From assembly GCA_016178725.1 (NCBI GenBank), contig JACOSV010000058.1, positions 1 through 64,000 on the forward strand: a stretch of 64,000 nt of DNA, in the 5' to 3' direction. Positions 43,226 through 53,029 of the stretch are shown one piece after another. The translations under genes were made by a program, and so were the position numbers. Positions within the stretch are counted from its first letter, which is position 1; the number at the start of each line of letters is the position of its first letter. The DNA comes from Candidatus Eiseniibacteriota bacterium. Lineage in GTDB: Bacteria; Eisenbacteria; RBG-16-71-46. The notes beneath the pieces are model-generated. The model ran no database searches. It saw nothing but the letters and a program-made list of their open reading frames with translations, and was not told the DNA's origin.

Positions 43226-45109
43226 ATGCTGGCATGGGTCCGCGCCGCGCTCGTCCTCGTCGCGCTGCTCTTCGTTCCCGGGCTGCGCGATTCGTTCGAG
43301 CCGCCGAAGGCGGCGGTCGTGCGCGCCGCCGGGCTCGCGCTGCTCGTCTACGTCGCGACCGCGCGGCGTCGCGGCGCGCCGCCGCGCCGGACGGGGATGG
43401 ACGCGGCGATCGCCGCGTGGCTCGCGATCGAAGCGCTGGCGACGCTCGCATCGCGGTCGCCGCTCGTGAGCGCGATCGGCGAGCCGATGCAACGCGAGGG
43501 GCTCGTCACGTCGCTCGGGCTCGCCGGTTGGTACGTCGCCACACGCGCGACGCACGGCGTCGCCGCCGCCGGCGACGATGCCGCCGCGGGCGACCGCGCG
43601 ATCGGGACACTCGGCTGGGCGATCGCGGCGATGACGGTGGCCGCGCTCTATGCGCTCGCGCAGGGGGCGGGATGGGACGTCTTCCGCTGGACCGGCTCGG
43701 CCGTGTACGGACCGGGCGGCGCGATCGAGCGGCCCTCGGCGACGTTCGGCCATCCGAACCTCCTCGGCGTCGCGGGGGCCGCCGCCGCGGCCGCGGCGCT
43801 CGCACTGGCGATCGCCGCGCCGCGCCGCCGCGCCGCCTTCGCGATCGCCGCCCCGGTCATCGCGCTCGCGACGCTCGCGACACTCTCGCGCGCGGCGTGG
43901 CTCGGCCTCGCGATCGGCGCCGCGATCGGCGCGGTGCTCGCCGTGCGCGCGGCGACGGCCGTCGCGGGCGCGAACCGTCGCGGCGTCATGATCGGCGGCG
44001 CGATCGTCGTGGCGGGCGGCGCGCTGGCGGCGATGGGCTGGGGCGCGCGGCTGGCGGCGCGCTTCGCGGACCTGCTGGCGCCCACCGGCGGATCGGGCGC
44101 GAGCCGGATCGAGATCTGGCGCGCAGCGCTCGCGGCGTGGCGCGCCCGGCCGTGGCTCGGCCAGGGCCCCGACACGTTCGCGCTCGTGTTTCACCGCTTC
44201 CAGACGGCCGCGTACTGGCGCGTCGAGTGGGCCGGGCTCCCGTACCACGCGCACTCGGTCGTGCTGCACGCGCTCGCGACCCGCGGCCTGCTCGGCGCGG
44301 CGGTGATGCTCGGCGCGTGCGTCTCGGCGGCGCTCGCCGCGCGCCGAGCGTGGCGCGCGCGTCCCGCGTCCCGCGCCGCGATCGCGGCGATCGTGGCGGC
44401 GCTGGTCGCGGTGGCGGTGGCCGGACAGCTCGGAGCGTTCGGAACCGCGGGCGCGCTGTGGATGGTGCTCGGCGCCGCGCTGCTCGCCTCGCTCGGCGGC
44501 GACGACGCCGCGACGCCGGACGCGGCGCCGGAGCGCAGGCCGCCGTTGTTCGCGCTCGCCGCCGCGGCGATCGTGGCGTTCGCGATGGCGGCGCTCGGCG
44601 TTGCGGACATTGCGTCGTCGGGGGCGGCGCGCGCGGCCGACCTCGCGCTCGCGCGGGCGCGGGAGGGCGATGCCGCGGCGCGGCTCGAGGCGCGCGATGC
44701 CGCGATCCGCGCGGCGCGGCGATCGCCGTGGGACGACGCGTATCCGCGACTCGAAGCCGAGGCCGATCTCGGCGTGGCGGTCGCGGGCGGCGACGCGGCC
44801 GCGGCGCTGGCCGCCGGCGAGCGGGCGGCGCGCCGCGCGCTGACGCTCGAGCCCGAGCGGGTCGAGAACCACGAGCAGCTCGCGCGACTGCTCGCGGCTC
44901 GCGCGGCGATGGGCGATACCGCTGCACTCGCGGCGGCCGAAGCGGAGATCGATCGCGTGCGCGCGGGGGCGCCGATGAACGCGCTCATGCTGGGCGGGTG
45001 CGCGCGGCTCGAGCTGTTGCTCGGGCGCGGCGATCGAGCGCGGGCGATCGCGGCGCACGTGGACTCGCTCTACCCGGAGCGCGCGCCGGCGCTGCCGGAG
45101 CTGCGATGA
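43226..45109 (+). CDS. O-antigen ligase/Wzy-like multi-TM protein with C-terminal TPR-like region (copy 1)
   Basis: FVPGLRDSFEPPKAAVVRAAGLALL...TFGHPNLLGVAG...LGQGPDTFALVFHRFQTAAYWRVEWAGLPYHAHSVVLHALATRGLLG; C-terminal helical repeats. Confidence 0.8.
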   Translation: MLAWVRAALVLVALLFVPGLRDSFEPPKAAVVRAAGLALLVYVATARRRGAPPRRTGMDAAIAAWLAIEALATLASRSPLVSAIGEPMQREGLVTSLGLAGWYVATRATHGVAAAGDDAAAGDRAIGTLGWAIAAMTVAALYALAQGAGWDVFRWTGSAVYGPGGAIERPSATFGHPNLLGVAGAAAAAAALALAIAAPRRRAAFAIAAPVIALATLATLSRAAWLGLAIGAAIGAVLAVRAATAVAGANRRGVMIGGAIVVAGGALAAMGWGARLAARFADLLAPTGGSGASRIEIWRAALAAWRARPWLGQGPDTFALVFHRFQTAAYWRVEWAGLPYHAHSVVLHALATRGLLGAAVMLGACVSAALAARRAWRARPASRAAIAAIVAALVAVAVAGQLGAFGTAGALWMVLGAALLASLGGDDAATPDAAPERRPPLFALAAAAIVAFAMAALGVADIASSGAARAADLALARAREGDAAARLEARDAAIRAARRSPWDDAYPRLEAEADLGVAVAGGDAAAALAAGERAARRALTLEPERVENHEQLARLLAARAAMGDTAALAAAEAEIDRVRAGAPMNALMLGGCARLELLLGRGDRARAIAAHVDSLYPERAPALPELR

Positions 45110-47094
45110 CGCACGCGCCGCGCAGCGAACCGGCGCGTCGCGCCCTGTGGCTCGCGCGCGCGGCGCTGGTCGTCACCGTGCTCGCCGTGATTCCGGGGCT
45201 CGACGAGATGTTCGAGCTGCCGAAGGTCGCGGCACTCCGCGTCTCGGGCCTGGCGTGCCTCGCCTGCGCGGTCGCGTCGGGATGGCCGCGCCGCAACGCG
45301 CTCGGGCTCGCCGATACGGTCGCGTGGATCTGGCTCGCGGTCGAGGCCCTCGCGACCGCGTTTTCGGTCGCGCCGCTCCGCAGCGTCAGCGGCGTCGCGC
45401 TCCAGCGCGAGGGGCTGGTCACGTCGTGCGCGCTGATCGGGATCTTCGTGGCGGCGCGCGCCGCCGCGCGTGAGGCGCTCGTGACGCTCGACCTGGCGTG
45501 CGCGGCGATCGGGATCGCGAGCGTGCTCGCGATCCTCCAGTGGGCGGGCGCCGATCCGTTCGCCTGGGCGAACACCGCCGTGTATTCGGGCCGCATGCGC
45601 CCGTTCGCGACGCTCGGCCATCCCAACACGCTCGGCGTCGTCACGGCGGCGGCGGCGGTCGCCTCGGCCGCGCTCATCGCGCGTGAAACGCCGCGCAACG
45701 CCCTGCGCATCGGCGTCGCCGCGGTCGCCGCGATCGCCACCGTGCTCACGCTGTCGCGGGCAGCGTGGCTCGGCTCGGCCGCCGGTCTGCTGACCGTCGC
45801 GATCGTGCGCGCCCGCGGGCAGCGCGTCACGCGCCGGGCGTGGATGATCGCGGCCGGCACCGCCGCGGCGGCGTTCGCGCTCACGTTCGCGACCGGCGCG
45901 GGGCACGCGGTCTGGACGCGCCTCGCCGAGCTCGCGCGTCCCGCATCGGGATCGGTCGGCAGCCGACTCGAGATCTGGCGGTCGGCGCTGGCGATGGGCG
46001 CCGCGCGGCCGCTCACGGGCTGGGGGCCCGCGACGTTCGATCTCGTCTTCCCGAGCGTCCAGACCGCGGCCTACTGGCGCACGGAGTGGGGCGGGCTCCC
46101 CGAGCACGCGCACTCGATCCTGCTCCACGCGTTGGCGACGCGCGGCGCGCTCGGCGTGATCGCGGGCGTCGCGTGGCTCGCCCCGCTCGCCCTCGCGCTG
46201 CGGGCGGCCGGCTCGGCCCGGGAGGGCCGCGATGCGCGCGGTCCGGACGCGCGGCTGGTTCCGGCGCTCGCGGGCGCGATCGTCGCGATCGGCGTGAGCG
46301 GCGGATTCGGCGCGATCGGCATCGCCGGCGCGACGCTGCTCGCGGCGGCGTGCGGGATGCTGGTCGGCCTCGGCGGCGCGGTGCCCGCGGCCGCCGGCGG
46401 GGCCCGCGTGACCGGCCGAACGACGGCGATTCCGGCCCGGGCGGCGCTCGCGGTTGGCGCCCTCGCGGCGATCGTATCGGCCGTCGACATCCAGGCGTCG
46501 CGCTTCGCGCACGAGGCACGCACGGACCTCGCGACCGCGCCCGACCTCGCGCCGGCGCCGGCACGCGCCGCGCTCGCGTTGCGCCCGTGGGACGACGCGA
46601 TGGCGCGGCTCGTCGCCGACGCCGCCTTCGTCGCGGCGCACGGCGATATCACCCGGCTCGGCGAGGCCGAGGCCGCGGCGCGGCGCGCGGTCGCGCTGTC
46701 GCCGCGCTCGGCGATGAACCACGAGCAGCTCGCGGGCGTCCTCGCCGAGCGCGCCCAGGCCGGCGATCCCGTCGCGCGGCGCGAGGCGGACGCCGAGTTC
46801 AGTCGCGCGCTCGACCTCGCGCCGCGGAGCGCATTCATCATGATGGAGGCCGCGCGCTACGCGAGCCTGACCGGGCGCCAGCGCGACGCGATCGCGATGG
46901 CGGAACGCGCGAGCGCGCTCTATCCGGCCGAGGCGCTGCCGCACTCGATCGTGGCCGCGGCGGCGATCGCGGCGGGCGATTCCGTGCGCGCGCTGGCCGA
47001 GGCGCGTGCCGCGCTGCCGCTCGAGTGGCGCGGACGCGGCGACACGAAGGCGGCGGTCGCGCGGCTCGCGGCATCGCTCGGCGGCGGACGATGA
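45106..47094 (+). CDS. O-antigen ligase/Wzy-like multi-TM protein with C-terminal TPR-like region (copy 2)
   Basis: VIPGLDEMFELPKVAALRVSGLACL...TLGHPNTLGVVT...LTGWGPATFDLVFPSVQTAAYWRTEWGGLPEHAHSILLHALATRGALG; ATGA overlap with copy 1. Confidence 0.8.
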   Translation: MTHAPRSEPARRALWLARAALVVTVLAVIPGLDEMFELPKVAALRVSGLACLACAVASGWPRRNALGLADTVAWIWLAVEALATAFSVAPLRSVSGVALQREGLVTSCALIGIFVAARAAAREALVTLDLACAAIGIASVLAILQWAGADPFAWANTAVYSGRMRPFATLGHPNTLGVVTAAAAVASAALIARETPRNALRIGVAAVAAIATVLTLSRAAWLGSAAGLLTVAIVRARGQRVTRRAWMIAAGTAAAAFALTFATGAGHAVWTRLAELARPASGSVGSRLEIWRSALAMGAARPLTGWGPATFDLVFPSVQTAAYWRTEWGGLPEHAHSILLHALATRGALGVIAGVAWLAPLALALRAAGSAREGRDARGPDARLVPALAGAIVAIGVSGGFGAIGIAGATLLAAACGMLVGLGGAVPAAAGGARVTGRTTAIPARAALAVGALAAIVSAVDIQASRFAHEARTDLATAPDLAPAPARAALALRPWDDAMARLVADAAFVAAHGDITRLGEAEAAARRAVALSPRSAMNHEQLAGVLAERAQAGDPVARREADAEFSRALDLAPRSAFIMMEAARYASLTGRQRDAIAMAERASALYPAEALPHSIVAAAAIAAGDSVRALAEARAALPLEWRGRGDTKAAVARLAASLGGGR

Positions 47095-49010
47095 GCGCGG
47101 CGATGCGGCGCGGCGCCGCGACGGACGGACAACGCGCGCCGGACGGCGCGGCCTGGTCGCCGGCCGTCATCCTCACCGCGACGGCGGTCGCCGCGACGAT
47201 CCTCGTCTTCGTGCCGGGATTGTTCGAACAGTTCGAGACGCCGAAGGCGGAGGTCGTGCGCATCGCCGGCCTCGCGGCGCTCGCGTTCGCCGCCGCCCGC
47301 GCGGTCGCGGGCGCCCGCGCCCGCTGGATCGTGCTCGACCTCGCCGTCGCGGCGTGGCTCACGGTCGAAGCGCTCGCGACGCTGACGTCGGCCGCGCCGG
47401 CGATCAGCGTGCTCGGCAGCGTGCCGCAGCGTGAAGGGCTGCTCACGTCGCTCGGTCTCACCGGCCTCTACGTCGCGGCGCGGGCGTCGGCGCGAGGCGT
47501 GGAGGGGCCGCGGCGCGTCTTCGACGCGCTGCTCATCGCCGCGAGCCTCGCGTCGCTCCATGCGCTGCTCCAGGCGGCGGGACTCGATCCCTCGCCGTGG
47601 CACGGCACGGCCGACTACGGCGCCGGCGCCGCGTATCGGAGGCCGTTCGCGACGCTCGGCCACCCGAATCTCATGGGTCTGGTCGCGGCCGCGGCGCTGC
47701 CGGTCGCGTGGTGGCGCGTGTCGGCGCGGGAACGCGCGTCGTTCGCATGGTGGCCGGTCCCGGCGCTGCTCACCGCCGCGGTGACGGCGAGCCTCTCGCG
47801 GGCCGCGTGGCTCGCCGCACTCGCCGGGTCGGCGGTCGCGATCGCGCTGCTCGTCGCCGCGCACGGCCGCGACGCGATCCGCCGCGTGCGCGTCCCGACC
47901 GCGCTGGCGGTGGTCGCGCTCGGCGCGGCGGCGCTGTCCCTGCGCGCGACGCTCACGCAGCGCGCGACCGAAGTCGTGACCGGCGGCTCGGGCGCGAGCC
48001 GGCTCGAGATCTGGCGCGGCGCGGTCGCGGCATGGCGCGCGCGTCCCTGGCTCGGCCACGGGCCCGACACGTTCGACCTCGTGTTCCCGCGCTTCCAGCC
48101 CGTGGCGTACTGGCGGCTCGAGTGGAGCCTCGCGCCGTTTCACGCCCACTCGATCGTGCTCCATACGCTCGCGACGCGCGGCGTGATCGGGCTGATCGCG
48201 GTCGCGCTGGTGGCGGTGGCGGGCGTCGCGGCGCTGGTCGCGGCGTGGCGAGCCGGCGGCGCCGCGCGCGCGCGCGTGCCCGCGGCGGCCGGCCTGCTCG
48301 TTGCGCTGATCGCGGCGGGCGGATTCGGCGCGCTCGGGATCGCGGGGGCCGCGATCGCGTGGATCACGACGGGCCTGATCGCCGGCACGGTCGCGGGGCC
48401 GCCCGCGCCGCGACCGGAGCCCGGCGCGGCGCCCGCGCGATGGACGGCGCTCGCCGCGGTCGCGGCGGCGCTCGCGTGGGCCATCGCCGAGATCGCGGGA
48501 TCGTGGTGGGCGGGCGAGGCGCGCGAGCGCATGCGGCCCGCGCCGGCGCTCGCGGCCGTCGCCGCGGCGAAGGCCGAGGCGTGCGCGCCGTGGGAGGATG
48601 GTTACGCGCGGATGCGCGCCGAAGCGCTCGAGCGCGCGGCGCAGCAGGCGCCGGATCGCGCCGCGGCGCTCGCCGAGGCGGAACGCGCGGCGCGACGGGC
48701 GATCGCGCTCGCGCCCGCGCGCGCGCTCGATCACGAGCGGCTGGCGAGCGTGCTCGCCGGCTCGGTCGCTCCGGGCGACAGTGTCGCCGGCCGCGCGGCG
48801 CTCGCCGAGCTCGCGCGCGCGGTGACGCTCGCGCCGAGCGACGGGCTCGCGTGGATCGCGCTCGCGCGCCTCGAGCTCTACGTCGGGCGCCCCGCGGCGG
48901 CGTGCGCCGCGGCGGAGCGCGCCGTCGCGCTCTATCCCGATCGCGCCGAGCCCCGGGCGATCCTCGCCGACGCGCGGCGCGCGCTCGGCGGCGCGGGCGC
49001 CATGCGCTGA
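47091..49010 (+). CDS. O-antigen ligase/Wzy-like multi-TM protein with C-terminal TPR-like region (copy 3)
   Basis: FVPGLFEQFETPKAEVVRIAGLAAL...TLGHPNLMGLVA...LGHGPDTFDLVFPRFQPVAYWRLEWSLAPFHAHSIVLHTLATRGVIG; ATGA overlap with copy 2. Confidence 0.8.
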   Translation: MSAAMRRGAATDGQRAPDGAAWSPAVILTATAVAATILVFVPGLFEQFETPKAEVVRIAGLAALAFAAARAVAGARARWIVLDLAVAAWLTVEALATLTSAAPAISVLGSVPQREGLLTSLGLTGLYVAARASARGVEGPRRVFDALLIAASLASLHALLQAAGLDPSPWHGTADYGAGAAYRRPFATLGHPNLMGLVAAAALPVAWWRVSARERASFAWWPVPALLTAAVTASLSRAAWLAALAGSAVAIALLVAAHGRDAIRRVRVPTALAVVALGAAALSLRATLTQRATEVVTGGSGASRLEIWRGAVAAWRARPWLGHGPDTFDLVFPRFQPVAYWRLEWSLAPFHAHSIVLHTLATRGVIGLIAVALVAVAGVAALVAAWRAGGAARARVPAAAGLLVALIAAGGFGALGIAGAAIAWITTGLIAGTVAGPPAPRPEPGAAPARWTALAAVAAALAWAIAEIAGSWWAGEARERMRPAPALAAVAAAKAEACAPWEDGYARMRAEALERAAQQAPDRAAALAEAERAARRAIALAPARALDHERLASVLAGSVAPGDSVAGRAALAELARAVTLAPSDGLAWIALARLELYVGRPAAACAAAERAVALYPDRAEPRAILADARRALGGAGAMR

Positions 49011-49060
49011 TCGCGGGCGCCATGCGCTGATCGCGGGCGCCATGCGCTGATCGCGGGCGC
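48993..49060 (+). repeat. Tandem repeat, 20 bp x 3.4, spanning a stop codon
   Basis: gcgggcgccatgcgctgatc three times plus gcgggcgc; the stop TGA of ORF 47091..49010 is inside unit 1. Confidence 0.95.
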
Positions 49061-49080
49061 GCCGCCGGCACCCGGTCGCC

Positions 49081-50337
49081 GTGCTAGGCTCGCGCGCCGT
49101 GCCCAGCGATCCCGCGCTCCCGCACACGCCCGCCGCCCCCGACGCCGGCGATCCCGGCGCCGGCAGACGCAACGTCCTCGCCCTCGGCTGGGCGTCGCTG
49201 TTCACCGACATCTCGACCGAGATGATCGTCCCGGTCTTGCCGGCGTTCGTGACGAGCACGCTGCGCGCCTCGGTCGCGAGCCTCGGCGTGATCGAGGGCG
49301 TCGCCGAGTGCACGGCAACCGTGCTGCGCATCTTCTCGGGCTGGTTGTCGGACCGCATCGGCCGGAGGAAGCCGTTCATGCTGTTCGGCTACGGCCTCTC
49401 GACCGCGGCGAAGGGCGTGATGGGCCTCGCCGGATCGTGGGGCGCCGTGCTCGCGCTGCGCTTCTCCGACCGCGTCGGCAAGGGCCTGCGCAATCCGCCG
49501 CGTGACGCGCTGATCGCCGATTCGGTGCCGGCGGCGCGGCTTGGCTGGGCGTTCGGGCTGCATCGTGCGATGGATTCGATCGGCGCCGCGATCGGGCCGC
49601 TCGTCGCCTATGCGATGCTGCGCGCGTTCCAGGGCGAGCTGCGCCGCATCTTCGTCCTCGCGGCACTCCCCGCGGTGCTGGCGATGATCGTGCTCGCGCT
49701 GTTCGTGCGCGCGCCGAGGCGCGCCCCGGCGCAACCGCGCTCGCTCGGCGCCGAGCTCGGCGGGCTCGGGGCGCCGGTCTATCGGTTTCTCGCGGTCGCG
49801 ATCGTGTTCTCGCTCGGCGGCAGCAGCATGGCGTTCGTCCTGCTCCGCGCCGGGCAGGCGGGACTCGGGCCGGCCGGCGTTCCGCTGGTCTACGCGCTCT
49901 ACAACGTCGTGTACGCGTCGCTCTCGTGGCCGATCGGCGCGTGGTCCGACACGATCGGACGCCGGCCGCTGCTCATCGCCGCGTACGCGTTGTTCGCGGC
50001 GTGCTACGCGCTCCTCGCGTGGCAGGCGACCGCCGCGGTCGTGATCGCGGCGTTCCTCGGCCTCGGTGTCCACAGCGCGCTGCTCGAGGGCTCGCAGCGC
50101 ACGATGCTCGCCGACCTCGTCGCAAAGGAGCGCCGCGGCACGGCATACGGCCTCTACTACGCGGGCGTCGGCGCCACGCTGCTGCCGTCGAGCATCGTCG
50201 CGGGCTGGCTGTGGGACCGGTTCGGCCCGCCGGTCACGTTCGCCGTCGGCGGCGCGCTCGCCTCGCTCGCGGCGCTGCTGTTCCTGATCCTGCTCCCGGC
50301 GCGCGACGAGCGCCGCGACCGGCCGAGCGCGGCCTAG
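49081..50337 (+). CDS. MFS transporter
   Basis: [74 protein letters not shown]...; GTG start at 49081 or 49099. Confidence 0.92.
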   Translation: MLGSRAVPSDPALPHTPAAPDAGDPGAGRRNVLALGWASLFTDISTEMIVPVLPAFVTSTLRASVASLGVIEGVAECTATVLRIFSGWLSDRIGRRKPFMLFGYGLSTAAKGVMGLAGSWGAVLALRFSDRVGKGLRNPPRDALIADSVPAARLGWAFGLHRAMDSIGAAIGPLVAYAMLRAFQGELRRIFVLAALPAVLAMIVLALFVRAPRRAPAQPRSLGAELGGLGAPVYRFLAVAIVFSLGGSSMAFVLLRAGQAGLGPAGVPLVYALYNVVYASLSWPIGAWSDTIGRRPLLIAAYALFAACYALLAWQATAAVVIAAFLGLGVHSALLEGSQRTMLADLVAKERRGTAYGLYYAGVGATLLPSSIVAGWLWDRFGPPVTFAVGGALASLAALLFLILLPARDERRDRPSAA

Positions 50338-50360
50338 GGGCGGGAGGCGCGACCATCGCC

Positions 50361-51374
50361 ATGCCGACGCTCGCGGATCTCGGAGAGCACGAAGTCCTGC
50401 GGCGGCTCGCCGCGGCGCGGCGCCCGCCGCCCGGCACGCGGCTCGACGCGGGCGACGACGCCGCGGTGCTGCGCCTGCTCGCGGGCGGCGATCTGGTGGT
50501 GACGACCGACGCACAGGTCGAGGGGCGCCACTTCCTGCCCGCGTGGAGCGACGACGCGGCGGTCGGCGCGCGGCTCGCCGCGGCGAACGCCAGCGACCTC
50601 GCGGCGATGGCGGCGCGACCGCGCTGGGCGCTGCTCTCGATGGGCGTGCGCGCGACGCACGACGTGGACCGTCTGCTCGACCTCCAGCGCGGGCTCGACG
50701 CCGCGCTGGCCCGGGACGGCGCGGGGCTCGTCGGCGGCAACCTCACCGCGGTCGAGGGCGCCGAGTGGTTCAGCCTCACGCTGATCGGCGAGACCGCGGG
50801 CGCGCCGTGGACGCGGAGCGGCGCACGGCCCGGCGACGCGGTCGCGGTGAGCGGATGCCTGGGCCGCGCCGGCGCCGGCGCGCGGCTCGCGGGCACGCTG
50901 GGCGATCGGGCGCGTGCGCCCGAGTGGTCCGCGCTGCTCGACGCGTGGCTCGCGCCGCGCGCGCGCGTTTCGCTGGCGCTCGCACTCGCCGCGGCCGGCG
51001 GCGTCACGGCGGCGATCGACGTCTCGGACGGGCTCGCCGCGGATCTCGGCCGGCTGTGCGAGGCGAGCGGGGTCGGCGCCGATCTCGACGACGCGGCGTG
51101 GGCCGACGATCCGGCGCTCGCGGCCGCGGCGGCGGCGTGCGGCACGACGCTCGAGTCGTTGCGCTATGGCGCGAGCGACGACTACGAGCTGCTGCTGACC
51201 GTGGATCCGGAGCACCGCGCCGCGGTCGCCGCCGTCGCCGCGGGCGAGGGCGTGCCGCTCACGTTCCTGGGCGTCATGACGGGCGCCCCGGGCGTGCTCA
51301 CGCGGCGCGGCGCCGACGGCCGCGCCCACGCGCTCGCCGCGCGCGGCTACGACCACTTCGGAGCGGAAGGCTGA
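50361..51374 (+). CDS. thiL: Thiamine-monophosphate kinase
   Basis: [109 protein letters not shown]. Confidence 0.95.
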   Translation: MPTLADLGEHEVLRRLAAARRPPPGTRLDAGDDAAVLRLLAGGDLVVTTDAQVEGRHFLPAWSDDAAVGARLAAANASDLAAMAARPRWALLSMGVRATHDVDRLLDLQRGLDAALARDGAGLVGGNLTAVEGAEWFSLTLIGETAGAPWTRSGARPGDAVAVSGCLGRAGAGARLAGTLGDRARAPEWSALLDAWLAPRARVSLALALAAAGGVTAAIDVSDGLAADLGRLCEASGVGADLDDAAWADDPALAAAAAACGTTLESLRYGASDDYELLLTVDPEHRAAVAAVAAGEGVPLTFLGVMTGAPGVLTRRGADGRAHALAARGYDHFGAEG

Positions 51375-51412
51375 TCGGGCGGGTGCGCTCGGGCGGCGTC
51401 CGGCGCGAAGCG

Positions 51413-52414
51413 CTAGCGGCGGTAGATGGTCTTGACGCTGCCCCAGGTCTGAGTCCGCGTCGGGACCGGCGTGGTGCACAGGCCGGGCGAGCCGAAGCTG
51501 GGGGTCGTGAGGTCGACCCAGCGGCCGACATCGTGCGAAAGTAGGACGTCCGGGCAGTACTTGATCGAGTGGCCGGCCGCGACCAGCGGCACGAACGTTC
51601 CGGGGATCCAGAAGAAGTCGCCCGCCGCGACGCCCTCGTTGGCCTGGCTCCCCGCGCCCCACTCGACGTAGTCGATCAGCATGTCGCCGTTGGTGAGTGC
51701 GTTGCCGGGCGCGATCGAGTTGGGGACGTAGAGCGCGAGCGCCCCGGCGCTGTTCGGCAGCCCGGTGCCCGGCACGAAGCTCGGGATGTACACGTCGGTG
51801 TTGGTGCTGGCGCCGCTGACGTTGAGATGGACGACGACGCGGCCCATCGACGGCACGACCACGTTGCTCGTCGGCAGCTCGGTGCCCGTCCCGGTGCCCG
51901 ACACGTTGATGCGATAGCGCCCGAGGTTTCCGGTCGCCGCGCCGAAGTTCGTGATCTCGATCAGGTCCTGCCCGCTCGCGCGGTTGTACTGGACCTCGGT
52001 GATGCGGAAGTCCGAGACCGGGACGGGCGGGCCGCTGATGGGGTCGGTGACGATGATGCGGCTCGCCATGTCGGGGCCGTGGATCGCGCAGAAGTAGAGC
52101 ACCGTGCCGAGCACGCTGCTCTTCCACGCGTAGCGCGTGAAGCTCCCCTGGCCGAGGAACGAGGGATCGCTGTTGAACGTGAGGTCGGGCGTCATGGTCA
52201 AGGAGTCGCCGCTGGTCACGGTGTGCATCAGCGTTCCGGTCCACACCCAGACGACCTGATCGCCGAGGTTCACGTTCACGACCCGCGTCGAGTACTCGGA
52301 GCTGGGACCGACGTCGACGCGCACCTGGCCGGCGTGGGCGGCGGGGGCGAGCGCCAGCGCGAGCGCGCCGGCGATCAGCGCGAGGCGGAGATCAGCGCGA
52401 CGTGCGGCGGCCAC
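51413..52414 (-). CDS. Secreted protein: N-terminal cupredoxin-like domain plus lamin-tail-like domain
   Basis: Signal peptide; VNLGDQVVWVWTGTLMHTVTSGDSL...LYFCAIHGPDMASRIIV (H/C/H/M type-1 copper pattern); VSDFRITEVQYNRASGQDLIEITNFGAATGNLGRYRI (LTD-like). Confidence 0.75.
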   Translation of the reverse strand: MAAARRADLRLALIAGALALALAPAAHAGQVRVDVGPSSEYSTRVVNVNLGDQVVWVWTGTLMHTVTSGDSLTMTPDLTFNSDPSFLGQGSFTRYAWKSSVLGTVLYFCAIHGPDMASRIIVTDPISGPPVPVSDFRITEVQYNRASGQDLIEITNFGAATGNLGRYRINVSGTGTGTELPTSNVVVPSMGRVVVHLNVSGASTNTDVYIPSFVPGTGLPNSAGALALYVPNSIAPGNALTNGDMLIDYVEWGAGSQANEGVAAGDFFWIPGTFVPLVAAGHSIKYCPDVLLSHDVGRWVDLTTPSFGSPGLCTTPVPTRTQTWGSVKTIYRR

Positions 52415-52976
52415 TCGAACCTCCGGCGACGGCGAACAGGTCGCCCTGCTTGCCGACGGGGCGGAGCTGTCGGGCCTCGTGCTCGAGCAGCCAGCGTTTG
52501 CGATGCAGACCGCCGCCGTATCCGGTGAGCTGGCGGTTGGCGCCGATGACGCGATGGCAGGGCGTCACGATCGCGATCGGATTGTCGTGGTTGGCGAGGC
52601 CGACCGCGCGGGAGGCCTTCGGCTGGCCGACGCTCGTGGCGATCTCGCCGTAGGTGCGCGTCTCGCCGTACGGAATCCGGCCGAGTGCCCCCCACACCTT
52701 GAGCTGGAACTCGGAGCCGACCGGATCGAGCGGCAGCTCGAACTCGCGCAACGTGCCGAGGAAGTACGCCTCGAGCTGCTCCGTGACGTTCTTGACGTCG
52801 AGCAACGAGGGCTCCCACACGGCGTCGGGCGCGTCCGCTTCGTGAGCCGCGATCATGCGCTTGAGGCTCTTGCGGTCCATGAACTCGACATACCGAAGGC
52901 CTTTCGAGGTGCGTGCCAGGAAGAGGAGGCCGATCGGCGGTGGCGCCGACATCATGTGGTAGGCGATCCGCACCAT
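52392..52976 (-). CDS. ogt: Methylated-DNA--[protein]-cysteine S-methyltransferase
   Basis: EFQLKVWGALGRIPYGETRTYGEIATSVGQPKASRAVGLANHDNPIAIVTPCHRVIGANRQLTGYGGGLHRKRWLLEHE; PCHRV active site. Confidence 0.96.
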   Translation of the reverse strand: MVRIAYHMMSAPPPIGLLFLARTSKGLRYVEFMDRKSLKRMIAAHEADAPDAVWEPSLLDVKNVTEQLEAYFLGTLREFELPLDPVGSEFQLKVWGALGRIPYGETRTYGEIATSVGQPKASRAVGLANHDNPIAIVTPCHRVIGANRQLTGYGGGLHRKRWLLEHEARQLRPVGKQGDLFAVAGGSSGRRTSR

Positions 52977-53029
52977 GAAAGGATAGCCGAGCCTGCGCCG
53001 GGCGGCCAAGCCCGACTTGGTGTTTCCGG

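Noticed and set aside
43211-46944. Large minus-strand ORFs (615 and 624 aa)
   Set aside because: Antisense shadows of the ligase-like genes; almost entirely R/A/E/G codons.
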